The notes beneath the pieces are model-generated. The model was not told the origin of the DNA and ran no database searches. It worked only from the letters and a program-made list of their open reading frames with translations. This document shows, piece by piece, positions 7,309 through 16,528 of a stretch of DNA of 29,969 nucleotides. A program made the translations under genes and the position numbers. The stretch lies in assembly GCA_045532655.1 (NCBI GenBank), contig JAZSGI010000222.1, forward strand, positions 1 to 29,969, given 5' to 3'. This DNA is from JAVBQJ01 sp045532655 (GTDB lineage Bacteria > Verrucomicrobiota > Lentisphaeria > Victivallales > Victivallaceae). How positions within the stretch are numbered: the stretch's first letter is position 1; the number at the start of each line of letters is the position of its first letter.

Positions 7309-8829
7309 ATGAGTATATTTCTTGGTATAGATGCCGGGACACAAAGTATCAAGGCAGAGTTGATCGATACAGAAACCGGGAATATCATTTGCAGCGAACA
7401 GGTACATTTCGGCAGGGAACTGCCTGAATACGCCTCTCCGGACGGTTATAAACCGGCTGCCGATCCAGCCCTCTGCTGCGCTGATCCGCTGATGTGGGTC
7501 GATGCCATGGAGTTGCTTTTCGGCAAACTCCGGGAACAGAACGTTCCCCTTGACCGGGTTGCCGGAATTTCCGGTTCAGGTCAGCAGCACGGTTCAGTTT
7601 ATCTGCGGGAGCATATTACGCCCCTGCGTTCCGGTATTCCAGCCAGGGAACAGATACGTCCCAAGCTCTCCCGACCAGCTGCCCCGATCTGGATGGATGC
7701 AACAACAGGCAGACAGTGTGCTGAACTGGATGAGCGTTTCGGCAGCCGCATGCAGCAAATATCCGGCAGTCCGGCAATAGAACGTTTTACCGGGCCGCAG
7801 ATCAGAAAGTTCTTTCAGGAAACTCCGGAGGCATACGCAGAAACAAAAGTGATCCATCTGGTAAGTTCATTTCTCTGTTCACTGCTTACCGGCAAAGATG
7901 CCCCCATCGACTATGGTGACGGCGCAGGAATGAACCTGCTGAATCTGCAAACCCTTGAATGGGATGGAGATTTTACCGGATTCACCGCTCCGGGACTTAT
8001 GTCAAAACTTCCTCCATGTACGGAAAGCAGCAGAATTGCAGGTGGCTTATCGGAATATTTCACCCGATACGGTTTCCGGGCAGGTATACCGGTAACTGTA
8101 TTTTCCGGCGACAACCCGAACAGTCTTGCCGGAATGGGTGCGACAACTCCCGGTACAGCAGTCATCAGTCTCGGTACAAGCGATACTTTTTTCTCTGCTC
8201 TTGAGAATTTTTCCACAGACCCTGACGGTTTCGGACATGTCTTCGGCAATCCGGCAGGAGGCTTCATGAGCATGAGCTGTTTTGCCAACGGTTCACTGGC
8301 AAGGGAAAAAATCAGAGCGGCAGCGGGAGCAGACTGGGATTTCTTTGATAATACCGCCTGTACGCTTACCCCTCCCGGTAATAACGGTAAGTTCATGCTG
8401 CCTTATTTCGGACCGGAAACAACGCCCTGCCGCAGTGCAGGAGTAAAATACAACTTTGATACAGCTTCGGCGTCCCCTGCGGAAATGATACGGAGCATTA
8501 TGGAATCTCAAGCATTGTCAATGTATAAACATACACGTTGGGTGCCGGGGAATTTCTCCACGGTCAAAGTTACCGGCGGGGCATCCCGCAGCAGAAGTTT
8601 CCGGCAAATCCTTGCCGATGTCTTTCAGGCAGAAATAGTCAGTATTGAAGTGGTAAATTCTGCGGCACTGGGAGCGGCACTGCGTGCAGCCAATGCAGTA
8701 GAAGCAGTGCCCTTTGCAGAGCTTTACCAAGCCTTCTGCCGCCCGGCGGAAACATTGCATCCCAACAGGGGGAATAGAGAAATTTACAGCAAATCCCTGC
8801 AGATATTTACTGATTTGGAAAATTCATAA
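7309..8829 (+). CDS. FGGY family carbohydrate kinase, xylulokinase-like
   Basis: FGGY kinases phosphorylate sugars or polyols with ATP in the cytoplasm. The 506-residue length is standard. Visible motifs: the N-terminal phosphate-binding strand FLGIDAGTQSIKAELID, GISGSGQQHGSVYL (xylulokinases have GQxHG), FSGDNPNSLAGMG with the likely catalytic base D268, the second ATP-site motif AVISLGTSDTFF and the adenosine motif VTGGASRSRSFRQILADVF. The sequence fits the XylB branch, but D-ribulose, L-ribulose or another ketose cannot be excluded. It lies 99 bases after the glycyl radical gene on the same strand with no terminator between, so the two are probably co-transcribed. The ATG has only a weak purine-rich stretch upstream. 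A strong terminator closes the unit. Confidence 0.88.
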   Translation: MSIFLGIDAGTQSIKAELIDTETGNIICSEQVHFGRELPEYASPDGYKPAADPALCCADPLMWVDAMELLFGKLREQNVPLDRVAGISGSGQQHGSVYLREHITPLRSGIPAREQIRPKLSRPAAPIWMDATTGRQCAELDERFGSRMQQISGSPAIERFTGPQIRKFFQETPEAYAETKVIHLVSSFLCSLLTGKDAPIDYGDGAGMNLLNLQTLEWDGDFTGFTAPGLMSKLPPCTESSRIAGGLSEYFTRYGFRAGIPVTVFSGDNPNSLAGMGATTPGTAVISLGTSDTFFSALENFSTDPDGFGHVFGNPAGGFMSMSCFANGSLAREKIRAAAGADWDFFDNTACTLTPPGNNGKFMLPYFGPETTPCRSAGVKYNFDTASASPAEMIRSIMESQALSMYKHTRWVPGNFSTVKVTGGASRSRSFRQILADVFQAEIVSIEVVNSAALGAALRAANAVEAVPFAELYQAFCRPAETLHPNRGNREIYSKSLQIFTDLENS

Positions 8830-8848
8830 AATTCAAAAAAAATCAAGA

Positions 8849-8889
8849 CCGCCGCAAAACTTCATAAAATTTTGCGGCGGCTTTTTTTT
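8849..8889 (+). terminator. Intrinsic terminator, probably bidirectional
   Basis: A perfect 11-bp stem CCGCCGCAAAA (8849-8859)/TTTTGCGGCGG (8870-8880) is followed by eight T residues on the plus strand. On the minus strand a T-run begins six bases after the stem, so it could also stop the converging GH42-like transcript. Confidence 0.88.
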
Positions 8890-8918
8890 GCATTTTCAGC
8901 AGAACTCAATATACAGAG

Positions 8919-11900
8919 TTATTCAAAACATATCACTCTGTTTTTGAGTCTGGGCAGTTCCATACGGATAACACCATTTTCCACAGCGAGTTCTTCGCCG
9001 GTGAAAAGCTCAACGGCTCTTGTGAAAGGTATCTCCGGACGGATCTCTATGATCTGTTTTTCCGGCACTTTGGCAATCTCTCCGGCATAACGGGATTCGG
9101 TAAAAAATCCTGACCAGATATTCTGCGGCTTGTCAAAACAGATCAGATAAACTTTGCCGTCTCTGCCGTAAACAGTGGCATTATGCACCAACGGATAAAT
9201 GCCGAAAGGCTGGAAAAGTTCAAGGGAATCAAAGATTCCTGTAATAATCTCCGGATCAGCAGCAGGAACCTCCTCAAGCTGAATCACCCGGCCTTTGCCG
9301 ATGGCAAATTCCCCGGCACCTGCAGGCAGATCAAGCACAGAACGGAAGGATTCTGAACCGTCAAATGATAATTCTCCGGTAAAGGGGAATCCGATAAGAA
9401 TACCGCCGTCACGCAGCCATTCAATAAGAGCATCACGGGTTTCGGGAGTGAATATCCGGTTGGTTCCGTCATCCAGCAGAACTTTGCGTCCCTCAAGTAT
9501 GGGGAACTGGGCGGAAGTTGCCACAAAGGGATAACCGGACTGCTCCATTACCGGCTGCAGATGGGGAAGTTTTTCAATATTCAGGAAAGACGGCGCATTG
9601 CAGGCGTACAATGTGGTATCCCCGGTAAGCAGACCTATCTCTGTTTCTGTCGGATATTCAGTAACACCCATTTGCTCCCTGACTACCGCCAGCTGTTGCA
9701 GAGCAGGCTGCATTTCCCTGACCCAGCGGGGTCCGGCAAAGCTGTATGCCCATGCAGAATAATTCCCCATGAGATAATCTGCCATACTTACAGCCAGAGC
9801 CGCAGGCGGGCATTTGGGCCAGCCGTTTTCGGCAGTGATATAAGTATTGAATCCCCGGCTCAACCCACGGAAATAGGCTTCAGTATCGTAAGTGGTCTCC
9901 ACACATTCGCAATGGGTGGCGATATCGGGGTATTCCCGGATAACATCAAGAGTCAATGCGAAATCAATAAATGCCCCCCGCACGGTAAGCGGCATATCAG
10001 GAGCTTCGGAACGGATCGTTTCAATACATTCCCGCAAATACGCCTGATAAGTCTTGATATGACAATCAAGCAGATCGTGCCAAATTTTGCCGATATTGTA
10101 TTCTCCGGGTTTACCCGGCTGGGGCCGCTGTACCTGATCGAAATCAGTATATTCTGTATCATAGGCAGCATTGAGTTTATCGATCGTACCGTATTTATCC
10201 CGGAGATAATCCTGCCATACAGCCAGCAGTTCCGGAGTTTTTTCGTTGGTGAAACTGCCGAAATCAGCGTCACCGGTGTGGGAAGTAGCCCACATGGCAA
10301 CAACAGTGGGTTCATCCTTAACTCTGCGGGCGATCTTTTTCATGGCATCCAGATAACGTGCCTTGAAGCCGGGATGGGCACCGACGATCCCCTGCCGCCA
10401 GGGATAATGACCCCACTCGAACATAGCGGGATAGCCGTCAAGCATAAGTTTGAAGCCGATACGTTTGGATTCAGCAATAAGCCACTCCAACCGTTCCCAG
10501 TCAACGACCTCTTCCCCTTCTGCAGCATGATGTTTCCACGGGATGCAGTAGCAGACAAAGTTGAACTGTCCGTCTTCAAGATCTTCAACAAAAGGAGTTT
10601 CTTCAAAGAAGGAATATCCGCCGAAACAGAGAGTTCCGAGGGCAAGTCCGGGATAGTGGAAGAAGTTTTCACGGGTGAGTTCCGGACGGTTCACAAATTC
10701 CCCTGCCCCATACCGGTCATACCATTCCGTGCTTGCCGGAACAGCGGGAACAGGTTCATCCAATGCGGCAAGGACACGGCCGGTCAGCTCTGCAAAGACT
10801 CCGCTTTGGGGATTTGCCGGTGAATCGCCTTCCAGAGGCAGCCCGGAAATAGCTATCCTTGCACCGGCATAGGGACCGTCGGCATGATGCTGAACCTGCA
10901 ACACACTGGATTTGAAGATATCTTCCAGAAAGATCCAGTTGCGTTCACGGGTGGTAACGGTCATGAGATCCCTGCGGAAAACATTGCTGCTGAGAACCTG
11001 ACGTTCGCAACTGTTGTAAAGGGGAATGGCGTGGGATGCCGGGACTTTCCACCCGGCAAAATCATTGCCGAGCAGACGGATACCGTCATCGGTAAGTTTG
11101 ATTTCGCCGTCATCAAGGAGCGGGGTCTTCAGCGGCATCCAGCATCCGTAAGTATATTCAATGAACCAGTGCAGGAGTTGGCGTGTATCAGAGTATTCCT
11201 CCCGGTCGCCGATGACCCAGTTGCCGTCTTTCTGTACATAGACATCTTCGCTGCCGTACCCGCCGGAAAGCAGCAGCGGCGCACCGGAAAGTGCATATTC
11301 ATGCAGGCTTTCAACATCGTCTGCAGCAATGGAATCAGGGAAAACGATCAAAAGATCACTGTCCTCTGCTGCACCGGCAAGTTCTCCCGGCGCAATGATT
11401 TCCACATCCGCCCCTGCGGCTTCGTAAGCAGCTGACATACTTTCCGGTTTGCCCATACGTTCAGGGGCTTTAAGCATTACTTCGTTGGAAAGGATACTTA
11501 TTTTCCTGCCGTCCAGCATACTGCCGACCGGGTATTCTGTTGCAGAATTACCGGAAAAACTTTTAACAAAAGCCTTTGACATGGACATACCGTAGCCCCA
11601 GGCAAAAACCGCATATTCAATTTCCAGTTTTTCCACCTTTATTGCGGGAGTACCGGTTACCTCGCAGGAAATATCGCCAATGGAAAGATACAGTGTACCT
11701 TCTTCATTGCGGGCCATGATCAGATCCCTTGCCGCAGTCATGGGCAAAGCTGTTGTGAAAGGGCCTGCAAGTACCTGCGGTTCAGCATCGGCAGCAAGTT
11801 TCTGCAGAAGGATCTTTCCACCGGTAAAATCCATTCCGTAACCATTGCCGCTCTTGTCAACAAGGCGGACACATGTGGGATGTCCCCCCTGGGCATGATC

Positions 11901-12182
11901 ATGACTCCATGTCATATTTTCCAGCATGACACACCAATCATCAAGGGCAAACCCGTCGATATAAGCAATTACTTTTTCGCCGGAATAGGCTTCTCCGCCC
12001 AATACAAGCTGTCCCGGAGCATGCTGCATGATCTGGGTTTTGCCCTCGCAAACAGATTTGACATTGCTCAAATTCGGAAAATTATCGTTGACAACGACCT
12101 TACCTCCGGCAAGTTCAAAATCACCGGCAGCGGTCCCCAAGGCACACAGACCGCAACAGATAAATGTTAACGGTTTTAACAT
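8919..12182 (-). CDS. Secreted GH42-like protein, copy A
   Basis: The protein has 1087 residues when begun at the ATG at 12182, which has GGGGA 7 bases upstream and gives a clean signal peptide (MLKPLTFICCGLCALGTAAG); an ATG six codons earlier overlaps the previous stop and lacks a site. Order: signal peptide; beta-sandwich domain to about 210; a glutamine amidotransferase-like alpha/beta domain (about 220-320); a TIM barrel (about 510-860) with the GH42-type LRDKYGTIDKLNAAY segment; a second amidotransferase-like domain (about 860-980, as in GH42 trimerisation domains); and a C-terminal beta domain. The barrel has a likely nucleophile E785 in ITAENGWP, but the strand-4 acid/base motif NE of GH42 is replaced by MWATSHTGDADFG (residues 630-642). 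Probably exported to the periplasm or outside. Beta-galactosidase activity is therefore uncertain. Same transcript as copy B. Confidence 0.75.
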   Translation of the reverse strand: MLKPLTFICCGLCALGTAAGDFELAGGKVVVNDNFPNLSNVKSVCEGKTQIMQHAPGQLVLGGEAYSGEKVIAYIDGFALDDWCVMLENMTWSHDHAQGGHPTCVRLVDKSGNGYGMDFTGGKILLQKLAADAEPQVLAGPFTTALPMTAARDLIMARNEEGTLYLSIGDISCEVTGTPAIKVEKLEIEYAVFAWGYGMSMSKAFVKSFSGNSATEYPVGSMLDGRKISILSNEVMLKAPERMGKPESMSAAYEAAGADVEIIAPGELAGAAEDSDLLIVFPDSIAADDVESLHEYALSGAPLLLSGGYGSEDVYVQKDGNWVIGDREEYSDTRQLLHWFIEYTYGCWMPLKTPLLDDGEIKLTDDGIRLLGNDFAGWKVPASHAIPLYNSCERQVLSSNVFRRDLMTVTTRERNWIFLEDIFKSSVLQVQHHADGPYAGARIAISGLPLEGDSPANPQSGVFAELTGRVLAALDEPVPAVPASTEWYDRYGAGEFVNRPELTRENFFHYPGLALGTLCFGGYSFFEETPFVEDLEDGQFNFVCYCIPWKHHAAEGEEVVDWERLEWLIAESKRIGFKLMLDGYPAMFEWGHYPWRQGIVGAHPGFKARYLDAMKKIARRVKDEPTVVAMWATSHTGDADFGSFTNEKTPELLAVWQDYLRDKYGTIDKLNAAYDTEYTDFDQVQRPQPGKPGEYNIGKIWHDLLDCHIKTYQAYLRECIETIRSEAPDMPLTVRGAFIDFALTLDVIREYPDIATHCECVETTYDTEAYFRGLSRGFNTYITAENGWPKCPPAALAVSMADYLMGNYSAWAYSFAGPRWVREMQPALQQLAVVREQMGVTEYPTETEIGLLTGDTTLYACNAPSFLNIEKLPHLQPVMEQSGYPFVATSAQFPILEGRKVLLDDGTNRIFTPETRDALIEWLRDGGILIGFPFTGELSFDGSESFRSVLDLPAGAGEFAIGKGRVIQLEEVPAADPEIITGIFDSLELFQPFGIYPLVHNATVYGRDGKVYLICFDKPQNIWSGFFTESRYAGEIAKVPEKQIIEIRPEIPFTRAVELFTGEELAVENGVIRMELPRLKNRVICFE

Positions 12183-12196
12183 ATATATTTCCCCTT

Positions 12197-15100
12197 TCAT
12201 TCAAAACAAATCACTCTTGTCTGCAATCCCGGCAATTCCATACGGATAACACCATTTTCCACAACAAGTTCTTCGCCGGTGAAAAGCTCAACGGCCCTTG
12301 AAAAAGGTATCTCCGGACGGATCTCTATGATCTGCTTTTCCGGCACTCTGGCGATTTCCCGGTCATAATTAGACTCGATGAAAAATCCTCCCCAGATGTT
12401 TCTGGGTTTATCAAAGCAGATCAGGTATGCTTTGCCGTCCCAGCCGTAAACAGTGGCATTATTCACCAGTGGGTAAATACCGAAAGGTTGGAAAAGATCA
12501 AGGGAATCAAAGATTCCGGTAATGACCTCCGGCTCAGCTGCAGGAACTTTTTCCATCTGGATAACCCGGCCTTTGCCGATGGCAAATTCCCCGGCACCCG
12601 CAGGCAGATCAAGCACGGAACGGAAGGATTCTGAACCGTCAAGGGTATATTCTCCGGTAAAGGGGAATCCGATAAGTATGCCGCCGTCATGCAGCCATTC
12701 AATAAGAGCATCACGGGTTTCGGGAGTGAATACCCGGTTGGTTCCGTCATCCAGCAGAACTTTGCGTCCCTCAAGTATGGGGAACTGGGCGGAAGTTGCC
12801 ACAAAAGGATAGCCGGAACGTTCCATAACTGATTGCAGATGGGGGAGTTTTTCGATACTGAAAAATGTCGGTGAATTACTGGCATAGAGTGTCGTATCCC
12901 CGGTAAGCAGACCTATCTCTGTTTCTGTCGGATATTCAGTAACACCCATCTCCTGCCGAACTGCAGCAAGGGCACGCAGAGCCGGATGCATATCACGGAT
13001 CCAGCGGGGACCGCCAAAGCTGTATGTCCATGCGGAATAATTGCCCATAAGATAGTCGGCAATACTGACGGAGAGAGCCTCCGGAGGACACTTGGGCCAG
13101 CCGTTTTCGGCAGTGATATAAGTATTGAAGCCCCGGCTGAGACCGCGGTAATAGGCTTCAGTATCGTAAGTGGTTTCCACACATTCGCAATGAGTGGCGA
13201 TATCAGGATACTCTCTGATGACGTCAAGGGTCAATGCGAAATCAATAAACGCACCACGCACAGTAAGCGGCATATCAGGAACTTCGGAACGGATGTTTTC
13301 TATACAGTCACGCAAGTATGCCTGATATGCTTTGATATGGCAATCAAGGAAATCATACCATACTTTCCCCGTATTGTATTCACCGGGCTGTCCCTGTTTT
13401 GGACGCTGTATCTGACTGAAGTCAGAATATGCAGTACCGTAAGCGGCATTGAGATCAGCGATCGTACCGTATTTATCACGGAGATAATCCTGCCACAACA
13501 GGAGAAGCCCCTCCGTCTCATCCAGAGTAAAGCTGTTGAAATCTGCATCGTGTGTATGGGAAGTTGTCCACATGGCAACAACATGCGGTTCATCCTTCAC
13601 CCGTTGCGCCACCTTGCGGAGAGCCTCAAGATATCTGGATTTGAAATCCGGATTGGCACCGACGATACCCTGACGCCAGCGGTAATGCCGCCAGTCAAAA
13701 AGCACCGGATAGGGGTCTAACATAAGTTTGACTCCGATGCGTTTGGTTTGGGCGATTATCCAGTCAAGCTGTTCAAAATCGACAACATCTTCGCCATCTT
13801 CCGCCTGCAGTTTCCACGGGATGCAGTAGCAGACGATATTGAATTGGCCTTCTGCAAGGTCATTTTCAAATACAAAATCATTGTCAAGATAATTTATACC
13901 GCCGAAACAGAGTGTACCGAGGGCAAGACCGGGATAACTGAAGAAGTTTTCCCGTGTAAGCTCCGGACGTTCCGGAGCTGCAGCTGCCGCAGCTGCTGCA
14001 GGAACCGGCGTTTCCAGTTCCGCAAGTATACGATCCATAAATACGGCAAATGCACTGCCGTTGGGATTGACTGGTGATTCGCCGTCAAGGGGCATACCGG
14101 AAATGAAAACTCTTGCTCCGGCATATGGTCCGCCGCTGTGATGCTGTAACTGGGCAACACAGGATACGAAGACATCCTCCAACTGTACCCAGTTGCGTTC
14201 GCCGGTTCTGACAGTAAAGAGGTTGCGGCGGATAACATCACTGCTGAGAGTCTGTTTTTCAATAGTATTGTATGTGGGTAATGCCTTTATCTGGGCAACT
14301 TTGCGGCCCTTGAAGTCATCCCCGGCAACAGCGGCGCCGTCATCAGTCAAGTGCAGCAGACCGTCATCAAGCAAAGTTGATTTGACCGGAGTATAACAGC
14401 CGAGTATGTACTCATTGAACCAGTTCATCCTGGCATAGGAATCTTTGTATTCCTCCTTGTCAGCCGACACCCATCCGCCTTCATCATCCTGAACAAAAAT
14501 ACTGCTCTGGTAATTGCAGTCCAACAACGCAAGCGGTGCACCGGACAGAGCGTATTCATGAAGGGTATCAATATCATCTGCAGCGACAGATGCCGGAAAG
14601 GCGATCAAGAGGTCAGCAGGTGTATTCACCATACCGAGTGTACCGGAAGGAAGTATCTCCACATTTGCTCCGGCATCGCTCAAAGACTCTGCCATGGCCT
14701 CCGGCACTCCCATACGCCGGGGAGCTTTGAGGAGACTTTCGCTGGAAAGGATCAGAATATTTTTCCCGTCAAGGTTTTCTGCAAAACCATTTACCGGTAC
14801 TGCCGGAACAGTTTCAAGGCTTTTAAGGTAAGCACTGTCCATGGCACAGGCATAGCCCCATACATAGACACCGTAACGGATATCGACTCTGGTAACAGTT
14901 ATCTCTTTATCAGCGTTGCCGGTAAGTTCAATATCGCCGTATGAAAAATAAAGTTCGCCATCATTGTTTCTGGCAAAAACGAAATCCCTGCCCGTCATAA
15001 AATCATTGTTCAGGTCGGCAGACTCACTTATTTCCAGCCGTGACCCATCGGCACTTACTTTCTGTAAAACCACCCTGCCTTTGACAATTTCCACAGCATA

Positions 15101-15445
15101 ACCGTTGCCATTGTCGTCAAGCATGGATACCCATGTGGGGTGACCTCCCTGCGGTGAATTATGACTCCAGCGGAACTCCTCCAGCATGAGACACCAGCTG
15201 GAAAGGGAAAAGCCATCCATGACGGCACCGGCTTTTTCGCCGTTATACCCTTCGCCCCCCAGCAGCAGCTGACCGGGGATGTGCTGCATGATCTGAGTTT
15301 TCAGCTCGCAATCGCTCACTACTTTGGACAAATCCGGGAAGCGGTTGTCAAAAACCATCGTTCCTCCGCTCAAATCAAAGGCTTCTGCCGTAACAGCATA
15401 AGCGGCAGAAAGAGCCATACATGCCAGAACTTTTCTTAACTTCAT
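12197..15445 (-). CDS. Secreted GH42-like protein, copy B
   Basis: A 1082-residue paralogue of the downstream gene with the same order: signal peptide (MKLRKVLACMALSAAYAVTAEA), beta-sandwich, amidotransferase-like domain, GH42-like barrel, second amidotransferase-like domain and beta tail. Likely nucleophile E780 (ITAENGWP); strand 4 reads MWTTSHTHDADFN (625-637), again without the NE acid/base pair. A run of eight alanines, encoded by GC[ATC] repeats near 13976-14002, replaces a longer linker of the other copy just before the barrel. AAAAGG precedes the ATG by 9 bases. Its stop is 15 bases before the start of the next gene, so both are in one operon. By eye the last ~450 residues differ at about one position in ten from the paralogue, the first ~500 at about half. 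Substrate unknown. Confidence 0.75.
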   Translation of the reverse strand: MKLRKVLACMALSAAYAVTAEAFDLSGGTMVFDNRFPDLSKVVSDCELKTQIMQHIPGQLLLGGEGYNGEKAGAVMDGFSLSSWCLMLEEFRWSHNSPQGGHPTWVSMLDDNGNGYAVEIVKGRVVLQKVSADGSRLEISESADLNNDFMTGRDFVFARNNDGELYFSYGDIELTGNADKEITVTRVDIRYGVYVWGYACAMDSAYLKSLETVPAVPVNGFAENLDGKNILILSSESLLKAPRRMGVPEAMAESLSDAGANVEILPSGTLGMVNTPADLLIAFPASVAADDIDTLHEYALSGAPLALLDCNYQSSIFVQDDEGGWVSADKEEYKDSYARMNWFNEYILGCYTPVKSTLLDDGLLHLTDDGAAVAGDDFKGRKVAQIKALPTYNTIEKQTLSSDVIRRNLFTVRTGERNWVQLEDVFVSCVAQLQHHSGGPYAGARVFISGMPLDGESPVNPNGSAFAVFMDRILAELETPVPAAAAAAAAPERPELTRENFFSYPGLALGTLCFGGINYLDNDFVFENDLAEGQFNIVCYCIPWKLQAEDGEDVVDFEQLDWIIAQTKRIGVKLMLDPYPVLFDWRHYRWRQGIVGANPDFKSRYLEALRKVAQRVKDEPHVVAMWTTSHTHDADFNSFTLDETEGLLLLWQDYLRDKYGTIADLNAAYGTAYSDFSQIQRPKQGQPGEYNTGKVWYDFLDCHIKAYQAYLRDCIENIRSEVPDMPLTVRGAFIDFALTLDVIREYPDIATHCECVETTYDTEAYYRGLSRGFNTYITAENGWPKCPPEALSVSIADYLMGNYSAWTYSFGGPRWIRDMHPALRALAAVRQEMGVTEYPTETEIGLLTGDTTLYASNSPTFFSIEKLPHLQSVMERSGYPFVATSAQFPILEGRKVLLDDGTNRVFTPETRDALIEWLHDGGILIGFPFTGEYTLDGSESFRSVLDLPAGAGEFAIGKGRVIQMEKVPAAEPEVITGIFDSLDLFQPFGIYPLVNNATVYGWDGKAYLICFDKPRNIWGGFFIESNYDREIARVPEKQIIEIRPEIPFSRAVELFTGEELVVENGVIRMELPGLQTRVICFE

Positions 15446-15457
15446 TCAAAAAAACCT

Positions 15458-15487
15458 TTTATAAACTGCATATTACTTTCAAGACAA
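15458..15487 (-). promoter_or_regulatory. Possible promoter of the GH42-like operon
   Basis: Read on the minus strand, TTGTCT (15487-15482) and TATAAA (15463-15458) are 18 bases apart. The -35 overlaps the T-tail of the upstream terminator, so the operon could be transcribed both from here and by read-through from the pseudopilin gene. Confidence 0.3.
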
Positions 15488-15529
15488 AAAAAGCGTTCCC
15501 ACAATATCCGTTATACCGGCGGGAACGCT
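15486..15529 (-). terminator. Intrinsic terminator after the pseudopilin gene
   Basis: On the minus strand a 9-bp stem AGCGTTCCC (15529-15521)/GGGAACGCT (15500-15492) with a 20-base loop is followed by seven T residues. Confidence 0.85.
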
Positions 15530-15544
15530 ATATATCAAACCGGA

Positions 15545-16123
15545 TCAGTCACCGATGAAATCCGGACCACCGCGCTTCACCCACTGCACATGACCATCGT
15601 TCCAGAGCTGATTCTGACCTTCGGCACGTGTTCCGGATTTGTGGGACATCCATTCAGTACCGGCACTCCATCCCCATGCAGGACACCAGAGCATAAGCCA
15701 GGTACCATTGCCGACACCATCCACCCAGGAAAGATCTCTGCCGTCAAAGGTGGCAACGTAACCGAAAACATTATACTGCCATGATTTGCCATTCAAAGAA
15801 GCATGAGCAGTACAGAACCAGCTTTCATTGGGGATATATTCATCCATAAGCGGGAAGATATCGGTGGAGCCTTTGTAGTCCATCTTATTATGCTGTCCGT
15901 TAAAAGCCAGGAAGGTACCCCATTCCACAAGATACGGGATCTTGCCATCGTTATCGTTGGCATACATGATCACAGACAGACCGATCTGCTTCTGCTGGTT
16001 CACATCCTTTGTACGGATGGCAGCGGCGCGGGCCTTGCTCAAAGCAGGCAGCAACATCGAGGCAAGGATAGCTATGATAGCGATCACGACCAGGAGTTCT
16101 ATGAGGGTAAAGTTCTTTTTCAT
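15545..16123 (-). CDS. Prepilin-type N-terminal cleavage/methylation domain protein
   Basis: A 192-residue pseudopilin-like protein. The N-terminus MKKNFTLIELLVVIAIIA is a type IV prepilin/type II secretion signal: cleavage would be before F5, giving the mature glutamate E9 at position +5; the residue before the cut is Asn rather than the usual Gly, a common variant in Lentisphaerota. The hydrophobic helix runs to about residue 28, followed by KARAAAIRTKDVNQQKQIG and a globular, tryptophan-rich C-terminus ending with NDGHVQWV, the pattern of the H-x9-DG pseudopilin-like proteins. AAAAGGAG stands 6 bases before the ATG. It lies upstream of the GH42-like operon on the same strand; in this phylum such proteins often stand beside secreted glycosidases, suggesting a role in surface display or secretion (inference). 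Confidence 0.9.
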   Translation of the reverse strand: MKKNFTLIELLVVIAIIAILASMLLPALSKARAAAIRTKDVNQQKQIGLSVIMYANDNDGKIPYLVEWGTFLAFNGQHNKMDYKGSTDIFPLMDEYIPNESWFCTAHASLNGKSWQYNVFGYVATFDGRDLSWVDGVGNGTWLMLWCPAWGWSAGTEWMSHKSGTRAEGQNQLWNDGHVQWVKRGGPDFIGD

Positions 16124-16232
16124 CTTCTTCTCCTTTTGTTAAAGATTTTTTACATAAAAAAAAACAAACAATACTTTGCAACTTGTAACGGATAACGCCG
16201 AAACAGCACAACAGTCATATCCAATATGGTAT

Positions 16233-16261
16233 ATTATATTACATTTTATATTAAAAATCAA
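16233..16261 (-). promoter_or_regulatory. Promoter of the pseudopilin gene
   Basis: On the minus strand TTGATT (16261-16256) and a perfect TATAAT (16238-16233) are 17 bases apart, giving a leader of roughly 100 bases. An AT-rich tandem element lies at 16295-16321, about 34 bases upstream of the -35. Confidence 0.55.
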
Positions 16262-16294
16262 TAGGATTTAAAATTTTTTTTTATTTTCCCACTG

Positions 16295-16321
16295 TTTTAT
16301 ATATACTTTATATATACTTTT
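16295..16321. repeat. Tandem AT-rich element upstream of the pseudopilin promoter (copy 1)
   Basis: Two 11-bp units with the core TATATATACTT are repeated head to tail within 27 bases. A close copy lies at 16591-16618, at nearly the same distance from the second promoter. Phased units of one helical turn suggest a protein site or an UP-like element. Confidence 0.45.
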
Positions 16322-16371
16322 GGTGTCTTTACCACTGCAAAATCCGGGGAATTACGTTTATTTACAATTTT

Positions 16372-16458
16372 TTATATCTCAACAGAGACTGAGAAAACTA
16401 TGCTATTGGCAATTACCGGGAGTTCTATGAGGGTAAAGATCTTTTTTCTTCTCCTTTT
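16372..16458 (-). pseudogene. N-terminal remnant of a second pseudopilin gene
   Basis: Minus-strand reading gives KKIFTLIELPVIA followed by unrelated residues and a stop. A 20-base run at 16419-16438 is identical to the leader of the intact pseudopilin gene (16093-16112), and the ribosome binding site region at 16446-16458 is identical over 13 bases to 16125-16137. The ATG between them is missing, and homology ends after about 13 codons. A strong promoter survives upstream at 16529-16557. The rest of the gene is not found downstream on this strand. Confidence 0.75.
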
Positions 16459-16528
16459 CTTTAAGTTGATTATTTCAACAGCTTTTCCATACAATACCGG
16501 CCGGTTATTCTATGCCTGTTTACATAAT

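Noticed and set aside
9561..10823. 420-codon open frame antisense to the GH42-like copy A
   Set aside because: It mirrors a conserved coding sequence on the other strand, has no ribosome binding site and no family-like composition; long antisense frames are expected there.
13976..14002. GCT/GCA/GCC repeat considered as a phase-variable microsatellite
   Set aside because: The codons are mixed rather than a perfect repeat and stay in frame, so slippage control is unlikely; it encodes an alanine linker.
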